DNA of 64,000 bases from Prado023 sp963753075 (GCA_963753075.1 CAVWAR010000017.1:1302001-1366000); one strand, 5' to 3'. Positions 34,376 through 44,374 are shown, numbered from the stretch's first letter. Notes: a model not told the origin generated them from the sequence alone. Translations and numbers: made by a program.

Positions 34376-36136
34376 TCAGGAGCGCGTGGGAGGTTCCTCG
34401 CCCAGCGGGTGCTCCAGGGGGGCCGCATCGACGTGGCTCAGGTGGGACGGGTCCTCCTCGACGACGTGCACCTGGTGAGCAGCGTCGAGGTCTCCCTCGA
34501 GGAGGTACGGATCGACGGCCGGCTCGCCCTCGGCCCGTCCGTCGGGCACGCCATCGGGGAGCACCGAGGTGCCGCCAGCCTTCCACGCGACGGCCTCGGC
34601 CTGCGCCGGCAGCCAGATCAGGATGATGAGCAGCGCGATCAGCAGCAGTCCCAGACCCAGGTAGGCGGCGGTGTGGAAGGCGGGCAGGAACGCGGCATCG
34701 CCGGCCGAGCGCAGCACCTCCGCCTGGTCAGCGGTGACCTGCCCGGAGGCCTGCAGCTGGGCGGCGACCTCGTAGGTGGCACCCACGCTGTCGGAGGCCA
34801 CCGCCTGCAGGTCCGCCGGCAGCGGGCTGCCCTCCAGTGCGTCGGACATGGAGCCGGAGTACGAGGTGGCCACGACCGAGGAGATGACCGCGACCCCGAG
34901 GGTCGCGCCCACCTGGCGAACAGTGTTCTGCACCGCCGACCCGGAGCCGGAGCGCTGGGGTGGGGTGGCCAGCGTCATCCGCGTCGTCGACGGGGCGATC
35001 ACATTGCCCATCCCGAAGCCGAACACGAACGGGATGAGCACAAGTGCCCACACGGGCGTGCTCAACGTCAGCTGGGTGAAGCCGAACATGCCGAGCGAGG
35101 CCATGACCAGGCCGAACGGGATGACTCGCCGGGCACCGAAGCGGGCCACCATCTTCCCACTGCGGGGAGCGGCCAGGAGCTGGCCGATGGCGAATGGGAC
35201 GGTCAGCGCCCCGGACTGCAGCGGCGACCACCCGCGCACGACCTGGTAGTAGAACGCCAGAAAGATCAGGGACCCGCTGAGCGCGGCGAAGGTCAGCGAT
35301 GTGGCGGCCAGAGGCACGGAGAAGGACCGGATGCGGAACAGGCTCAGGTCCATCGAGGGATTCGCGGTCCGCGACTCCCAGACGAGGAACGCCGCCAGAA
35401 CCGCGACACCCAGGCCGATCCACGCGTACGTGGACGACTCGCTCCACCCGGCCTCCTGGATGCCGTAGACAAGGGCCAGCAGGCCGACGACGGACAGCAC
35501 CAGCCCGACCGGGTCGAGCTTGCCCGGATGCGGGTTGCGCGACTCCGGGACGTTGCGCAGGATGCCGACGATCCCCACCGCGACGATCGGCACGTTGATC
35601 AGGAACACCGAGCCCCACCAGAAGTGCTCCAGCAGGAAGCCCCCGAGCAGCGGGCCGAGGGCCACCGCCCCACCCACGGCGGCAGCCCAGATCCCGATGG
35701 CTCGCCCACGCTCCTCGGGCGGGAAGATCACGGTGATGATCGACAGGGTCACCGGCAGCACCGACGCCCCGCCGATGCCCATGAGGGCCCGGGCGATGAT
35801 CAACTGCTCCGGAGAGCTGGCGAACGCGCTGAGCAGTGAGGCGGCGGCGAACAGCACCAGACCGATGATCAGCACCTTGCGACGTCCGTACCGGTCGCCG
35901 AGGACGCCCCAGGTGAACAGCAGCGCTGCGAACACCAGCGAGTAGGAGTTGATCGCCCAGATCAACTGGCTCTGGGTGGCACCGAGGTCCTGCTGGATCG
36001 TCTTCAGCGCAACGTTCAGCACCGTGTTGTCCAGCACGACGACCAGCAGGCTCACGACCAACGCGGCGAGCGCCTGCCACCGGTGTGGGGCCACGACGGC
36101 AGGAACTGGCGCGGCACTCGGGCTCGGGGAGGTCAT
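34376..36136 (-). CDS. DHA2-family (EmrB/QacA-like) MFS drug:H+ antiporter
   Basis: The 586-residue protein has 14 predicted helices. Signatures: motif A GVLGDRYGRRKVLIIG, LDNTVLNVALKTIQQDLG in TM1 (DHA2 motif D1), motif C-type ALGPLLGGFLLEHFWWGSVF then LINVP. After TM14 there is an acidic C-terminal tail (about 70 residues). Exports lipophilic or cationic drugs by proton antiport; substrate unknown. A TetR is not adjacent. Confidence 0.92.
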   Translation of the reverse strand: MTSPSPSAAPVPAVVAPHRWQALAALVVSLLVVVLDNTVLNVALKTIQQDLGATQSQLIWAINSYSLVFAALLFTWGVLGDRYGRRKVLIIGLVLFAAASLLSAFASSPEQLIIARALMGIGGASVLPVTLSIITVIFPPEERGRAIGIWAAAVGGAVALGPLLGGFLLEHFWWGSVFLINVPIVAVGIVGILRNVPESRNPHPGKLDPVGLVLSVVGLLALVYGIQEAGWSESSTYAWIGLGVAVLAAFLVWESRTANPSMDLSLFRIRSFSVPLAATSLTFAALSGSLIFLAFYYQVVRGWSPLQSGALTVPFAIGQLLAAPRSGKMVARFGARRVIPFGLVMASLGMFGFTQLTLSTPVWALVLIPFVFGFGMGNVIAPSTTRMTLATPPQRSGSGSAVQNTVRQVGATLGVAVISSVVATSYSGSMSDALEGSPLPADLQAVASDSVGATYEVAAQLQASGQVTADQAEVLRSAGDAAFLPAFHTAAYLGLGLLLIALLIILIWLPAQAEAVAWKAGGTSVLPDGVPDGRAEGEPAVDPYLLEGDLDAAHQVHVVEEDPSHLSHVDAAPLEHPLGEEPPTRS

Positions 36137-36208
36137 GGCTGCTCAACCTACTCCGATCACAGCGCATTCCCTCCCGCTCGGCTGCGCCGGTCACCTGCGC
36201 ACCCGGGG

Positions 36209-36334
36209 GTGGGCGAGCAGGAGTGCAACTACCCGGCGGCACTGGAGAACGACACGCAGTTCACGCTCGACCGCGATCGGCTGGAGCTGCGCGACGACGA
36301 GGGCGCTCTGCAGGTCGGATGCACCAGACAGTGA
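36209..36334 (+). pseudogene. Possible C-terminal remnant of a META/HslJ-like domain
   Basis: The frame from GTG 36209 reads GEQECNYPAALENDTQFTLD and RDRLELRDDEGALQVGCTRQ. This resembles the end of META-domain proteins (E..Y...L.....F.l.gd.L.L.d..G). Nothing fitting lies upstream; the start of the MFS gene is reached at once. Confidence 0.3.
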
Positions 36335-36434
36335 GTTGGCTCGCCCACGCGGGCTGTCGGCCCCGCTGGATGACAGCGGCTGATTGCCACTCCGTGCCGT
36401 TGCCACAGGCACACCGCAGGCGGGACAATCGGGT

Positions 36435-39400
36435 GTGCCGACCAGACAGAACGCTGCCATCAACCTTCGCCTCGCCCAGCTCGGGCTGCCCCTGCCCGAG
36501 GGCTTCGAGCAGACCGAGTCCGCCCAGCTCGCCGGGCCGATCATCGCCCGCCAGCGCGAGCTGAGCCGACGGCTCGCTGACCGGCTGTGCGCTGCGGACG
36601 GGCGGATCCAGGACTTCCTCGACGACTACCTGGCCGATGTGGGCGAGGTGCCCCAGCTGCCGAAACGGACGTTTGTGCTCGATGAGGCGGGCTTCGCGCG
36701 CGACCTGTCCCTCCCGTTCGACGGTGACCACTTCAGCTCACCGCTGCTGGCCAGCTACCGGCTCGTCAACGGCGTGCTGCACAACCCGGCCAACGACCGC
36801 CGAACCACTGCCGGTGTGTTCCACATCGCCGAGGGCGGTCTGCCCATCCCAGATGACAAGATCGCGGTCCCGAAGGTGGCGTTCGCCAGGCTGATGTCGC
36901 TGGCGTTCGAGCCGCCCGAGGTGGACATGGTGCTGCCCTACACGGCCAACCAGCAGGAACCGGCAGCGTGCTTCGTATCGCTGCTGATGCGCCCGCTCGT
37001 GGCTCCCGAGGTGCCCGGGAAGGTGCGCGAGAAGCGGATGGAGACCCGGTTCATCGTGCCCGGCGGGCTGGTTGCCAACCTCGACTTCGTGGAGGGGATC
37101 TTCGGCAACGGGGGCGACCCCTACTTGCCGGAGAACGACGCCTCGCTTGCCCCGGGGACCTGGACCGGCCATACGGGCTGCGTCGTGCTCGCCCCGCACC
37201 TGACCCGCGTGACCAAGAAGGAGCTCGGCCTGCCCCACATCTCCGAGGCCACCGACCGGCAGCGCCGTGATGGGGTCTGCTGGGAGCACGAGGACGACCT
37301 CTACAACAACGGGCAGGCCTTCAAGATCTGTGCTCGCGACACCCGTGGCGTGATCGTGACCGTCATCGCCGACAACTACTTCGGCTACTGCAAGAAGGAG
37401 GTCAAGACCCAGATCTCCTACTCGGCGAACCTCTTCGGAAACGCCGAGGAGGAGCACGCCGGTGGCGCGCTGGTCTTCGCCAGCTACAACCTGGGCCAGG
37501 AGCACACCGAGACCTCAGCCGGTGGGGACTACTCCCTTGCCGACGTCCTGGCCCGGGATCCGGAGCGCTTCGCGCCCCAGCCGGAGGGGCACGCCCTGGA
37601 CCTCGACCAGCCGCACATCGTGCTCGTCCCAGCCAACCCGACCTACTCACTGCGCACGATGACGGTGTCCTGGCCCACTGGGGACGGGCCGCGCCGCACC
37701 ATCCCGCTACGTGCGGACAAGACGTACCTGGGCCCCAACGGCTACCGGGTCGCATTGGCCCAGCAGGCCTATGACCGGACGGCCTGGAACCTCGTGGGAA
37801 CAGTGCCCAGCTCGACGTCCTGCCACAAGCCAGCCACCGTCTCGGGCGGCGGCAAGTCGGAGATCTCCAAGGCCATCACCGATGCGTTCATCTACGGCTC
37901 CGCCTTCGTCGCCGACTTCGAGGACGACATGGACAAGGTCGCAGCGATCCTCGACCGCGACTACTCCAGGCGGTACGGGGACCCCGCCCGGAACAACGTG
38001 GACCACCGACCGATCCTGTCCGAGGACCGGTCGATCGGATCCGTCATCAAGCTGCTGACCCCGCAGGCCGGCTACAGCACGGAGTACAACGCGTGGCTCG
38101 ACCGGATCCCGCCGCACATCACCGAGCTGGTCTTCATGGTCAAGCGCTCCTACCGGCCCGAGTGGGGCGACGACTGGCGCAACCATTTCAGTGTGGTGAT
38201 CATCAACGGCCGTCAGGGCAATGCCCTGCGGCTCGACGGGGCCAAGCTCACGGTCAACATGCTGCGCGTGGGCTTCAACACCGATGGCTCCTGGCGGCTC
38301 TTCGGGCTTCGCCACGACTTCTCGCCAGCGGTCAAGGTGCAGACCCAGGACGACATCACCGCCTCGACGGTGGTGTCCGGCGAGGACCTCGACCTGGACC
38401 CGAACCGCTCCTACAAGCTGGTCGAGAACTGCGAGAACCTTCTTTTCCAGCGCCCCGACGACGCCATCCACCGGGGCTACGACAAGCAGGCCGAGCTGGA
38501 CATCTCCACGCCCGGGACGTTCCTGTCCAACTTCGCGCCGCTGACCCGCGACGATGCCATTGCCATGTGCGACGACGCCGTGGCGTTCAGCGCATTCAGC
38601 GCCCCGATGGCCGAGATGATCAGCGGCATCGCCGATACCCCCGACGGCGAGGGCCCCGAGTTCTTCGTGAGCTCGGCCAACCCGCGGATCGTCGACGGCA
38701 AGCCGTCGAAGAACCCCCGCTACCTGCAGCAGCGCCCGGACCGGACCAACGCAGCAGCCACTGCGGTCGCGGACCTCTCCTCCCGGCTCGTCCGCCGGAT
38801 CAGCACTCGCGATCCGCTGGTCCTCCCGGTAGACGTCGTGGCCGCCGGCCGGCGCAACAACCCGCCGGAGGGTGCCATCCCCCCGCTGTGCCCGTACAAC
38901 CCGCTGCACTACATGGAGCTCCCGGAGCTGTTCATGGAGTTCATCTCGTCGATGACCGGCAAGTCGCCCTCGACCACGGGGGCCGGTTCCGAGGGGGCCC
39001 TGACCAAGGGCCCGTTCAACGCGATGCCCGCCATCGTCGACCTGAATGCTTCGCTGCTGTCCTACGCCCTGACCGGCTACGACGGCTGGCTGTCAGCCGC
39101 CGGCTACGTCGGGCCGCAGGTGCGGGTGAACCACGACATCTCGATGCTCATCCCGGAGCTGTTCTCCCGGATGTCACCTGAGGAGCGCGCCGCCGAGGCG
39201 CTCATCGCCGAGGGCTCCCTCGAGAAGCTGTCCGACTTCGAGCACGACGGCGCGCTGGTCGCGGCCAGCAGGCTCGGCTACCGGATCACCCAGACATTCG
39301 CCACGAAGTACCTCGGGCGAATCTTCCTGCATCCACACGCGGTCCTGACCCCGGAGATGCTTCGCCCCGAACTGCAGGATCCTGCAGTGTTCGCCGAGTC

Positions 39401-39818
39401 CATGGCCACCATCGTCACGACGCACGAGCGGGTGGCGCGCGCCTACTTCGACGACGAGACGGTCTCGATGGCGATCCCGCCGCTGCGGGCGTTGCTGGAG
39501 GTCATGGCCTACGGCGCCACCGAGGAGGGTTGGACCCTGCATTCGCCGGAGTTCCGGGAGATGTTCACCCGAGCGGCGGTGCTGGCCTCCGACTGGTACG
39601 CAGAGCGGCTTGACACCAAGCAGGCAGCGGCCAGCGCCCGCGCGGACTCGGGGCTGGCGGCGATCGAGCGGTTCGTGTCCACGCCCGGGAACGAGGAGCC
39701 CACGGAACGCCTGGACATGCCGTCACGGGTGGCCGCCGCCCGGGCCGAGGCTCAGCGCCTGGCCGGCCCGGAGTTCCGTGAGTGGTTGGTGGGCTCGACC
39801 GGCGGCACGCCGATCTGA
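36435..39818 (+). CDS. Large PEP carboxykinase-like protein, probably PPi-dependent type
   Basis: The 1127-residue protein matches, by length and by several stretches I recall, the PPi-dependent PEP carboxykinases of Propionibacterium and Entamoeba (about 1130-1150 residues), which make PEP, CO2 and phosphate from oxaloacetate plus PPi or the reverse. Stretches include FVSLLMRPLVAPEVPGKVRE, TRFIVPGGLVANLDFVEGIF, GHTGCVVLAPHLTRVTKKE, a P-loop-like SGGGKSEISK (Lys474), and NHFSVVIINGRQGNALRLDG. No ATP- or GTP-PEPCK is this long. The GTG at 36435 is taken as start; the frame is open to 36384. The H+-pyrophosphatase lies 2.3 kb away on the opposite strand. The identification rests on memory, not on a search. 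Confidence 0.66.
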   Translation: MPTRQNAAINLRLAQLGLPLPEGFEQTESAQLAGPIIARQRELSRRLADRLCAADGRIQDFLDDYLADVGEVPQLPKRTFVLDEAGFARDLSLPFDGDHFSSPLLASYRLVNGVLHNPANDRRTTAGVFHIAEGGLPIPDDKIAVPKVAFARLMSLAFEPPEVDMVLPYTANQQEPAACFVSLLMRPLVAPEVPGKVREKRMETRFIVPGGLVANLDFVEGIFGNGGDPYLPENDASLAPGTWTGHTGCVVLAPHLTRVTKKELGLPHISEATDRQRRDGVCWEHEDDLYNNGQAFKICARDTRGVIVTVIADNYFGYCKKEVKTQISYSANLFGNAEEEHAGGALVFASYNLGQEHTETSAGGDYSLADVLARDPERFAPQPEGHALDLDQPHIVLVPANPTYSLRTMTVSWPTGDGPRRTIPLRADKTYLGPNGYRVALAQQAYDRTAWNLVGTVPSSTSCHKPATVSGGGKSEISKAITDAFIYGSAFVADFEDDMDKVAAILDRDYSRRYGDPARNNVDHRPILSEDRSIGSVIKLLTPQAGYSTEYNAWLDRIPPHITELVFMVKRSYRPEWGDDWRNHFSVVIINGRQGNALRLDGAKLTVNMLRVGFNTDGSWRLFGLRHDFSPAVKVQTQDDITASTVVSGEDLDLDPNRSYKLVENCENLLFQRPDDAIHRGYDKQAELDISTPGTFLSNFAPLTRDDAIAMCDDAVAFSAFSAPMAEMISGIADTPDGEGPEFFVSSANPRIVDGKPSKNPRYLQQRPDRTNAAATAVADLSSRLVRRISTRDPLVLPVDVVAAGRRNNPPEGAIPPLCPYNPLHYMELPELFMEFISSMTGKSPSTTGAGSEGALTKGPFNAMPAIVDLNASLLSYALTGYDGWLSAAGYVGPQVRVNHDISMLIPELFSRMSPEERAAEALIAEGSLEKLSDFEHDGALVAASRLGYRITQTFATKYLGRIFLHPHAVLTPEMLRPELQDPAVFAESMATIVTTHERVARAYFDDETVSMAIPPLRALLEVMAYGATEEGWTLHSPEFREMFTRAAVLASDWYAERLDTKQAAASARADSGLAAIERFVSTPGNEEPTERLDMPSRVAAARAEAQRLAGPEFREWLVGSTGGTPI

Positions 39819-39863
39819 GCCCTGAGCCGCCCGGAACGCCACTCGGGGGGCATGGCACCACCC

Positions 39864-39892
39864 TGCACAAGGCTCCGATTCTGCGCTATAGT
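39864..39892 (+). promoter_or_regulatory. Sigma-70-type promoter of the toxin-antitoxin module
   Basis: TGCACA (39864-39869), 17-nt spacer, TATAGT (39887-39892). Transcription would start near 39899 and the leader then carries the three 15-bp repeats. Confidence 0.55.
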
Positions 39893-39928
39893 GACTCCAG
39901 AAGTGGAGTTGCAGTTGGTTCGGCTGAG

Positions 39929-39973
39929 TTCAGTCAGCCGCGGTTCAGTCAGCCGCGGTTCAGTCAGCTGCAG
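39929..39973 (+). repeat. 15-bp tandem repeat in the toxin-antitoxin leader
   Basis: TTCAGTCAGCCGCGG twice exactly and once as TTCAGTCAGCTGCAG. The array lies between the promoter and the ribosome site, where an antitoxin could bind cooperatively. Confidence 0.8.
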
Positions 39974-40021
39974 AGTTGTAGTTCCAGTTGGTGGGACCAG
40001 CGTCAGGCGAGGGAGGCAACC

Positions 40022-40468
40022 ATGACGGCAGTGGCAGCATCGGTGCGGTACCCGGCGAGCCGGTTCGAGACGCAGCCGTGGGTCGACCTGCGCGACCCCT
40101 CCGAGCAGGCCCGGCTCACTCCAGCCGCAGCACGGGGCATGGCGCGGCTGGCCGAGGCCTGGGACCTGACCGTGCCGCAGGTCTGCTCGCTGCTCGGCGA
40201 GGTCTCCCCCAGCACGTGGCACGCATGGGCCAAGTCGCCGCCGAGGACCTTGGGCGTCGATCGGCTGACCCGCGCGTCCTACCTGCTGGGGATCTACACC
40301 GCGCTGCACGTGCTCTACGGTGACGAGCTCGCCGACGACTGGGTGCACCTGCCCAACACCAACACGCTGTTCAACGGTGCGACCCCCCTGGACGTGATGC
40401 TGCGCGGGGGCATCCCGGCCCTGGAACGCATCCGGGCACTCGTCGACTCCCGGCGCGGCGGAGCGTGA
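40022..40468 (+). CDS. Xre/MbcA/ParS-type antitoxin (DUF2384)
   Basis: The 148-residue protein has an N-terminal helix-turn-helix-like region (LAEAWDLTVPQVCSLLGEVS, PSTWHAWAK) and the C-terminal toxin-binding domain with WVHLPNTNTLFNGATPLDVM then LRGGIPALERIRALVDSRRG, the hallmark of the family. It neutralises the RES toxin encoded next and usually represses the pair. GGGAGG stands 5 nt before ATG 40022. The end overlaps the toxin start by 4 nt (GTGA). Confidence 0.9.
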   Translation: MTAVAASVRYPASRFETQPWVDLRDPSEQARLTPAAARGMARLAEAWDLTVPQVCSLLGEVSPSTWHAWAKSPPRTLGVDRLTRASYLLGIYTALHVLYGDELADDWVHLPNTNTLFNGATPLDVMLRGGIPALERIRALVDSRRGGA

Positions 40469-41172
40469 GCGCGGCGCGTCGGGAGTGGCCGCCGGTCAGC
40501 GACGTGCGCTGGGACGACACCCACCGCCTCATCCCCGCCGTGTACGCCGACACCGACGAGCCGATCCTGGCTTCGCTCGCCGATGCGGAGGGCGACATCC
40601 CCGATCTGGTTGCCCTCATGGCCGCGACGAACGCACGGCTCCAGGCCCAGGCTGACGCGCTGCCCGGCGGGATCCACCAGGACGAGCTGGTCTTCGCGGT
40701 CCCGCACTGGCGGATCATCAATGCGGCGTTCTGCCACCCGCACCCGCAGGGGTCGCGGTTCAGCGGTCCGGACCGCGGGGCGTGGTACGCCGGCCGGTAT
40801 GTGGAGACCGCACTGGCCGAGGTTGCATTCCACAAGCGCGTCGAGCTGGCCGAGATCGACCGGTGGGATCTGCGGACCGAGTACCAGGACTACATGGCCG
40901 ACATCCACGCGCCGATGCACGACCTGCGCAGGCCCCGCGACCGCCGGGCCCGGGCGTGCCTGTCTCCGGACTCCTACGCGACCAGCCAGGCCCTCGCCGG
41001 CGACCTGCTCGCCGCCGGGTCGGTCGGCATCGTCTACCCCGCGGTGCGCGACCAGGGCCGTGCGGCGGTCGCGTGCTTCCGCCCGGCCGCCGTCGGGAAC
41101 GTGCGCACGGCAGGCCGCTACACGCTCACGTGGTCCGGCGGCCCGGAGCCGGAGGTCTCCGAGGCGCGCTGA
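40465..41172 (+). CDS. RES-domain toxin (NAD+-degrading family)
   Basis: The 235-residue protein contains the RES core GSRFSGPDRGAWYAGRYVET (Arg, Tyr and Glu of the family), ALAEVAFHKRVE and SVGIVYPAVRDQG with the final Ser/Tyr region. RES toxins such as MbcT destroy NAD+ by phosphorolysis or hydrolysis. An about 60-residue extension precedes the core. The start GTG overlaps the antitoxin stop. Confidence 0.88.
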   Translation: MSAARREWPPVSDVRWDDTHRLIPAVYADTDEPILASLADAEGDIPDLVALMAATNARLQAQADALPGGIHQDELVFAVPHWRIINAAFCHPHPQGSRFSGPDRGAWYAGRYVETALAEVAFHKRVELAEIDRWDLRTEYQDYMADIHAPMHDLRRPRDRRARACLSPDSYATSQALAGDLLAAGSVGIVYPAVRDQGRAAVACFRPAAVGNVRTAGRYTLTWSGGPEPEVSEAR

Positions 41173-41176
41173 GCCC

Positions 41177-41190
41177 GCGGCCCGGGCCGC
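41177..41190. terminator. Perfect palindrome between convergent genes
   Basis: GCGGCCCGGGCCGC, 5 nt after the toxin stop. It could serve as a bidirectional terminator. There is no T-run. Confidence 0.4.
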
Positions 41191-41213
41191 GCCGTGCTGG
41201 ACGGCACGTCGGC

Positions 41214-42773
41214 TCAGTCGTAGTGCTGGAGGTCCGGCCAGAGCTCGGCCCAGGTCCGGTTGGGATCCCGGCAGACCAGGATCGGGCGTCCCTGCTCCTC
41301 ATTGGGGATGCCGACGCCGTTGTCGAGCTGCGCCGCCACGTCACACGAGCCGAAGGCGGTGTCGAGCCACTCAGGCGAGTACCCGACCGCCACGACCACA
41401 TCGGACCCTTCAGGTGGCCGGCCGCGGAACCAGAGCTCGTTGTGCCCGCTGAACACCTCAGGCAGGTCGTACGGATCCCCGAACCGGTCCAGCGCGCCGG
41501 CCTCCCCGTAGTTGGCGGTCAGGATCACCGCGCGTGCGGCCTCATCCGGTGGCAGCGAACGATGGACGTCGGCGATCTGGGCAACGTAGGTGGGCCAGCC
41601 GATCTGGTCGCTGGTCGCCTGGTTGATGTCCGCGATGGGGGTGCGCGCGAGTACGTCGACGGGCAGCAGGGGCAGGGCGAACAACCCCGAGATGACCAGG
41701 CTGGTTCCGTACGCCGCGGCGACGGCGACACGTCGGCCGGTGTGACCTGACATCCAACTCACGACGGACGTGGCGCCGGCTGCGAACAGCGCCAGCACCA
41801 GTCCCGCCGTGTAGTACGGCTGGCCGCCGGTCACGAGGACCAGGACGCACAGGACGGGGTAGGCGACGGCCAGCGCGCGCACGGGCCTCAGGTCCGGCAC
41901 ACGGAGCAGGCGCACGATCCCCGCGACCCATACCGGCGTCAGGAAGATGCCGACGAGCGCGAGCTGCAGGGGAACGAACAGGACGCGTGACTCGTCGCCC
42001 TTGTTGCGCTCGATCGCCTCGGCCATCTCCAGCTGCGGCCACCCGTTGGCCACCTGGTAGACGATGTTCGGCGCCCCGACGACAAGTGCGATGCCGACTC
42101 CGGCGAGCAGCCACCTCGACACGAGTTCGCGCCGCGGCCCCACGATCAGCATCCCGACGCCGATCGCGACGAGGGTGAGCACGATGAGGTGCTTGTTGTA
42201 GAGGGTGAGACCGACCAGCAACCCCACCGCGAGCCACCACCGGGCGTCGCGCATCAGAGCCCGAACGACCGCCAGCAGGACCGCCGCTGTCAGCACCAGG
42301 TCCAGCGTCGACGTCACGAGCAGATGGCCGAAAACAAGCGGGAAGAGGGTGGCGGTGGACGCGGCGGCAAGGACCTGCGCCCCCCGACCACCAGCCAGCT
42401 CGCGTGCGAGCAGTGCGGTCAGGATGGCTGTGGCTGCGAGCACCAGGGCGCCCGGGAGCCGCAATGCCCACAGGTGGTCGCCGAACACCTCCATCGTGAA
42501 GCGCGCCAGGAGCGGCGTTGCCGGTGGTTGGTCCACATAGCCCCACTCCGGCTGCCGGCCGAGGAGGCGGAAGTAGAGCTCGTCACGGTGGTAGCCGTAG
42601 GCCCCGGAGGTGGCGACGACCAGCACCGCAACGACCGCGGCAACGACACCGACCGGCCCCCAGGCCATCGCCGGGTGCTGGATCTGTCGCGCCGGCGCAG
42701 CCTCCGGGGGCTCGGGGGCGCGCTCGCCGATCACGGATCGGCTTCCGCGCGTTGGCTGCTTGCCGTCTGACAC
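41214..42773 (-). CDS. GT39/ArnT-like membrane glycosyltransferase
   Basis: The 519-residue protein has about ten transmembrane segments. It carries the PMT-type external acidic motif HRDELYFRLLGRQPEWGYVD right after TM1, with QPPATPLLARF. It ends in a soluble domain (residues about 400-519) with AVILTANYGEAGALDRFGD and CRDPNRTWAELWP. Such enzymes move a sugar from a polyprenyl-phosphate donor to an extracytoplasmic acceptor. Acceptor unknown. The GTG at 42773 is taken as start. Confidence 0.87.
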   Translation of the reverse strand: MSDGKQPTRGSRSVIGERAPEPPEAAPARQIQHPAMAWGPVGVVAAVVAVLVVATSGAYGYHRDELYFRLLGRQPEWGYVDQPPATPLLARFTMEVFGDHLWALRLPGALVLAATAILTALLARELAGGRGAQVLAAASTATLFPLVFGHLLVTSTLDLVLTAAVLLAVVRALMRDARWWLAVGLLVGLTLYNKHLIVLTLVAIGVGMLIVGPRRELVSRWLLAGVGIALVVGAPNIVYQVANGWPQLEMAEAIERNKGDESRVLFVPLQLALVGIFLTPVWVAGIVRLLRVPDLRPVRALAVAYPVLCVLVLVTGGQPYYTAGLVLALFAAGATSVVSWMSGHTGRRVAVAAAYGTSLVISGLFALPLLPVDVLARTPIADINQATSDQIGWPTYVAQIADVHRSLPPDEAARAVILTANYGEAGALDRFGDPYDLPEVFSGHNELWFRGRPPEGSDVVVAVGYSPEWLDTAFGSCDVAAQLDNGVGIPNEEQGRPILVCRDPNRTWAELWPDLQHYD

Positions 42774-42826
42774 GGCGGCAAGCCTGCCATGCGGCTACCG
42801 ACAACGGCCGCTCAGCGCGACCCGGC

Positions 42827-44374
42827 TCAGTCCAGGCCCGACGCCGGGGACTCGTCTGCATGCTGTCCCGCCACACCGTAGAAGTCGGCGTCGTGGGGTG
42901 CATCCGGGAAGTGCGCATGCGCCTCGACGCGCGCGATGTTCCTCCCCAGAGCCGCATAGACGAAGGAGATCACCGGGTTGATCAGGTTGAAGAAGGCGAA
43001 CGGGAAGTAGGCCACCGTCGCCACGCCGAGGACTCCCGCCGCGTATGCGCCGCAGCTGTTCCAGGGGATGAGCGGGCTGGTGACCGTGGCGGTGTCCTCG
43101 ACCTGTCGCGACAGGCTCTGGGGGGCAATGCCCCGCTCCTCGAACTCATGCTTGTAGACGTTTCCCGTCAGCACGATCGAGAGGTACTGGTCGGCGGCAA
43201 CCACGTTGATGCCGATCGCCGTGGTGCCGGTGGCCCCCATGAGCCCGCCGTCGGACTTCGCGCGGCGCCGGAGCGGCTCGATCAGCTTGGACAGGAATCC
43301 GCAGTGGTTCATGATCCCGCCGAAGGCGAGCGCGGTCATGATCAACCAGATCGTGTTCAGCATGCTCGACATGCCGCCTCCGGAGAGCAGCTCGTCAAGT
43401 GACTCCGATCCGGTGTCGGCCACGAACCCGTTGGCCATCGCATCCCAGACGCCGGTCAGCATGACCCAGAAGGTGCCCAGGTCGGTGTCTCCGACGAAGG
43501 CGCGCACAACATCCGGCTGGAGGATCACAGCGACGAGGCCCCCTGTCAGCGCCCCCGCAAGGACGGCGAGGGTCGGGGGAATCCTGCGGACCGCGAGGAC
43601 GATGACCACAGCCAGCGGGATCAGGGTGAGGATGCCCACGTTGAAGGCCCCCTCGATCGTGAGGGTTGCCGCCCCCTCCTCGATTGCGCCCTCGGGGGTG
43701 GCTTGGAACCCCAACAGGAGGTAGATGCCCAGGGCGATGGTGATCGCCGGGACAGTGGTGACCATCATGGCGCGGATGTGTTTGTAGAGGTCGGTTCCGG
43801 CCACGGCCGCCGCGAGGTTCGTGGTCTCGGACAGCGGCGACATCTTGTCGCCGAAGTAGGAGCCGGAGATCACGGCGCCCGCCGCGATGGCCGGGTTGAG
43901 TCCCAACGCCTCAGAGACCGCGATCAACGCCACGCCCATCGTCGCCATGACAGTCCAGGAGCTGCCGATCCCGAGGGCGATGGCCGCGCAGATGGCCGCC
44001 GCGGTGATGTAGAAGAAGTCCGGGCTGAGGATGCGAATCCCCCAGTCCGAGAGCGTGGCGATGGTCCCGGACATGTTCCAGGTGCCGATCAGCGCGCCCA
44101 CCGCCAGGAGGATGAAGATGGCACCCATCGCTGAGGCCACGCTGTCCACGCCCGCCTTGGACACGTCCGCGATCGAATGGCCGTTCTTGTACCCGACCTG
44201 ACCGGCGACTGCTGCGGAGAGGAACAGCGCCACCTGGACGGGACCGAAGATCGCATCGTCGCCATACAGGTAGACGGCGCAGCCGAGCGACACCACCAGG
44301 AAGGTCAGCGGGATCATCGCGTCGCCCAGCGACGGCTCGCGCACCTCTCGGCGTGCCCCATGGTGAGTATCCAT
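42827..44374 (-). CDS. nhaC: NhaC-family Na+/H+ antiporter
   Basis: The 515-residue protein has about 11-12 helices with NhaC features: GAIFILLAVGALIGTWNMSG, GIGSSWTVMATMGVALIAVS, GAVISGSYFGDKMSPLSETT and NTIWLIMTALAFGGIMNHCG. Exchanges external H+ for Na+, or a related organic anion pair in relatives. ATG 44374 follows GGGGAG at normal spacing; a GTG two codons upstream is possible. Confidence 0.9.
   Translation of the reverse strand: MDTHHGARREVREPSLGDAMIPLTFLVVSLGCAVYLYGDDAIFGPVQVALFLSAAVAGQVGYKNGHSIADVSKAGVDSVASAMGAIFILLAVGALIGTWNMSGTIATLSDWGIRILSPDFFYITAAAICAAIALGIGSSWTVMATMGVALIAVSEALGLNPAIAAGAVISGSYFGDKMSPLSETTNLAAAVAGTDLYKHIRAMMVTTVPAITIALGIYLLLGFQATPEGAIEEGAATLTIEGAFNVGILTLIPLAVVIVLAVRRIPPTLAVLAGALTGGLVAVILQPDVVRAFVGDTDLGTFWVMLTGVWDAMANGFVADTGSESLDELLSGGGMSSMLNTIWLIMTALAFGGIMNHCGFLSKLIEPLRRRAKSDGGLMGATGTTAIGINVVAADQYLSIVLTGNVYKHEFEERGIAPQSLSRQVEDTATVTSPLIPWNSCGAYAAGVLGVATVAYFPFAFFNLINPVISFVYAALGRNIARVEAHAHFPDAPHDADFYGVAGQHADESPASGLD

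Noticed and set aside
39929..39973. Attachment site or CRISPR
   Set aside because: 15-bp tandem units without spacers in a toxin-antitoxin leader; no integrase nearby.
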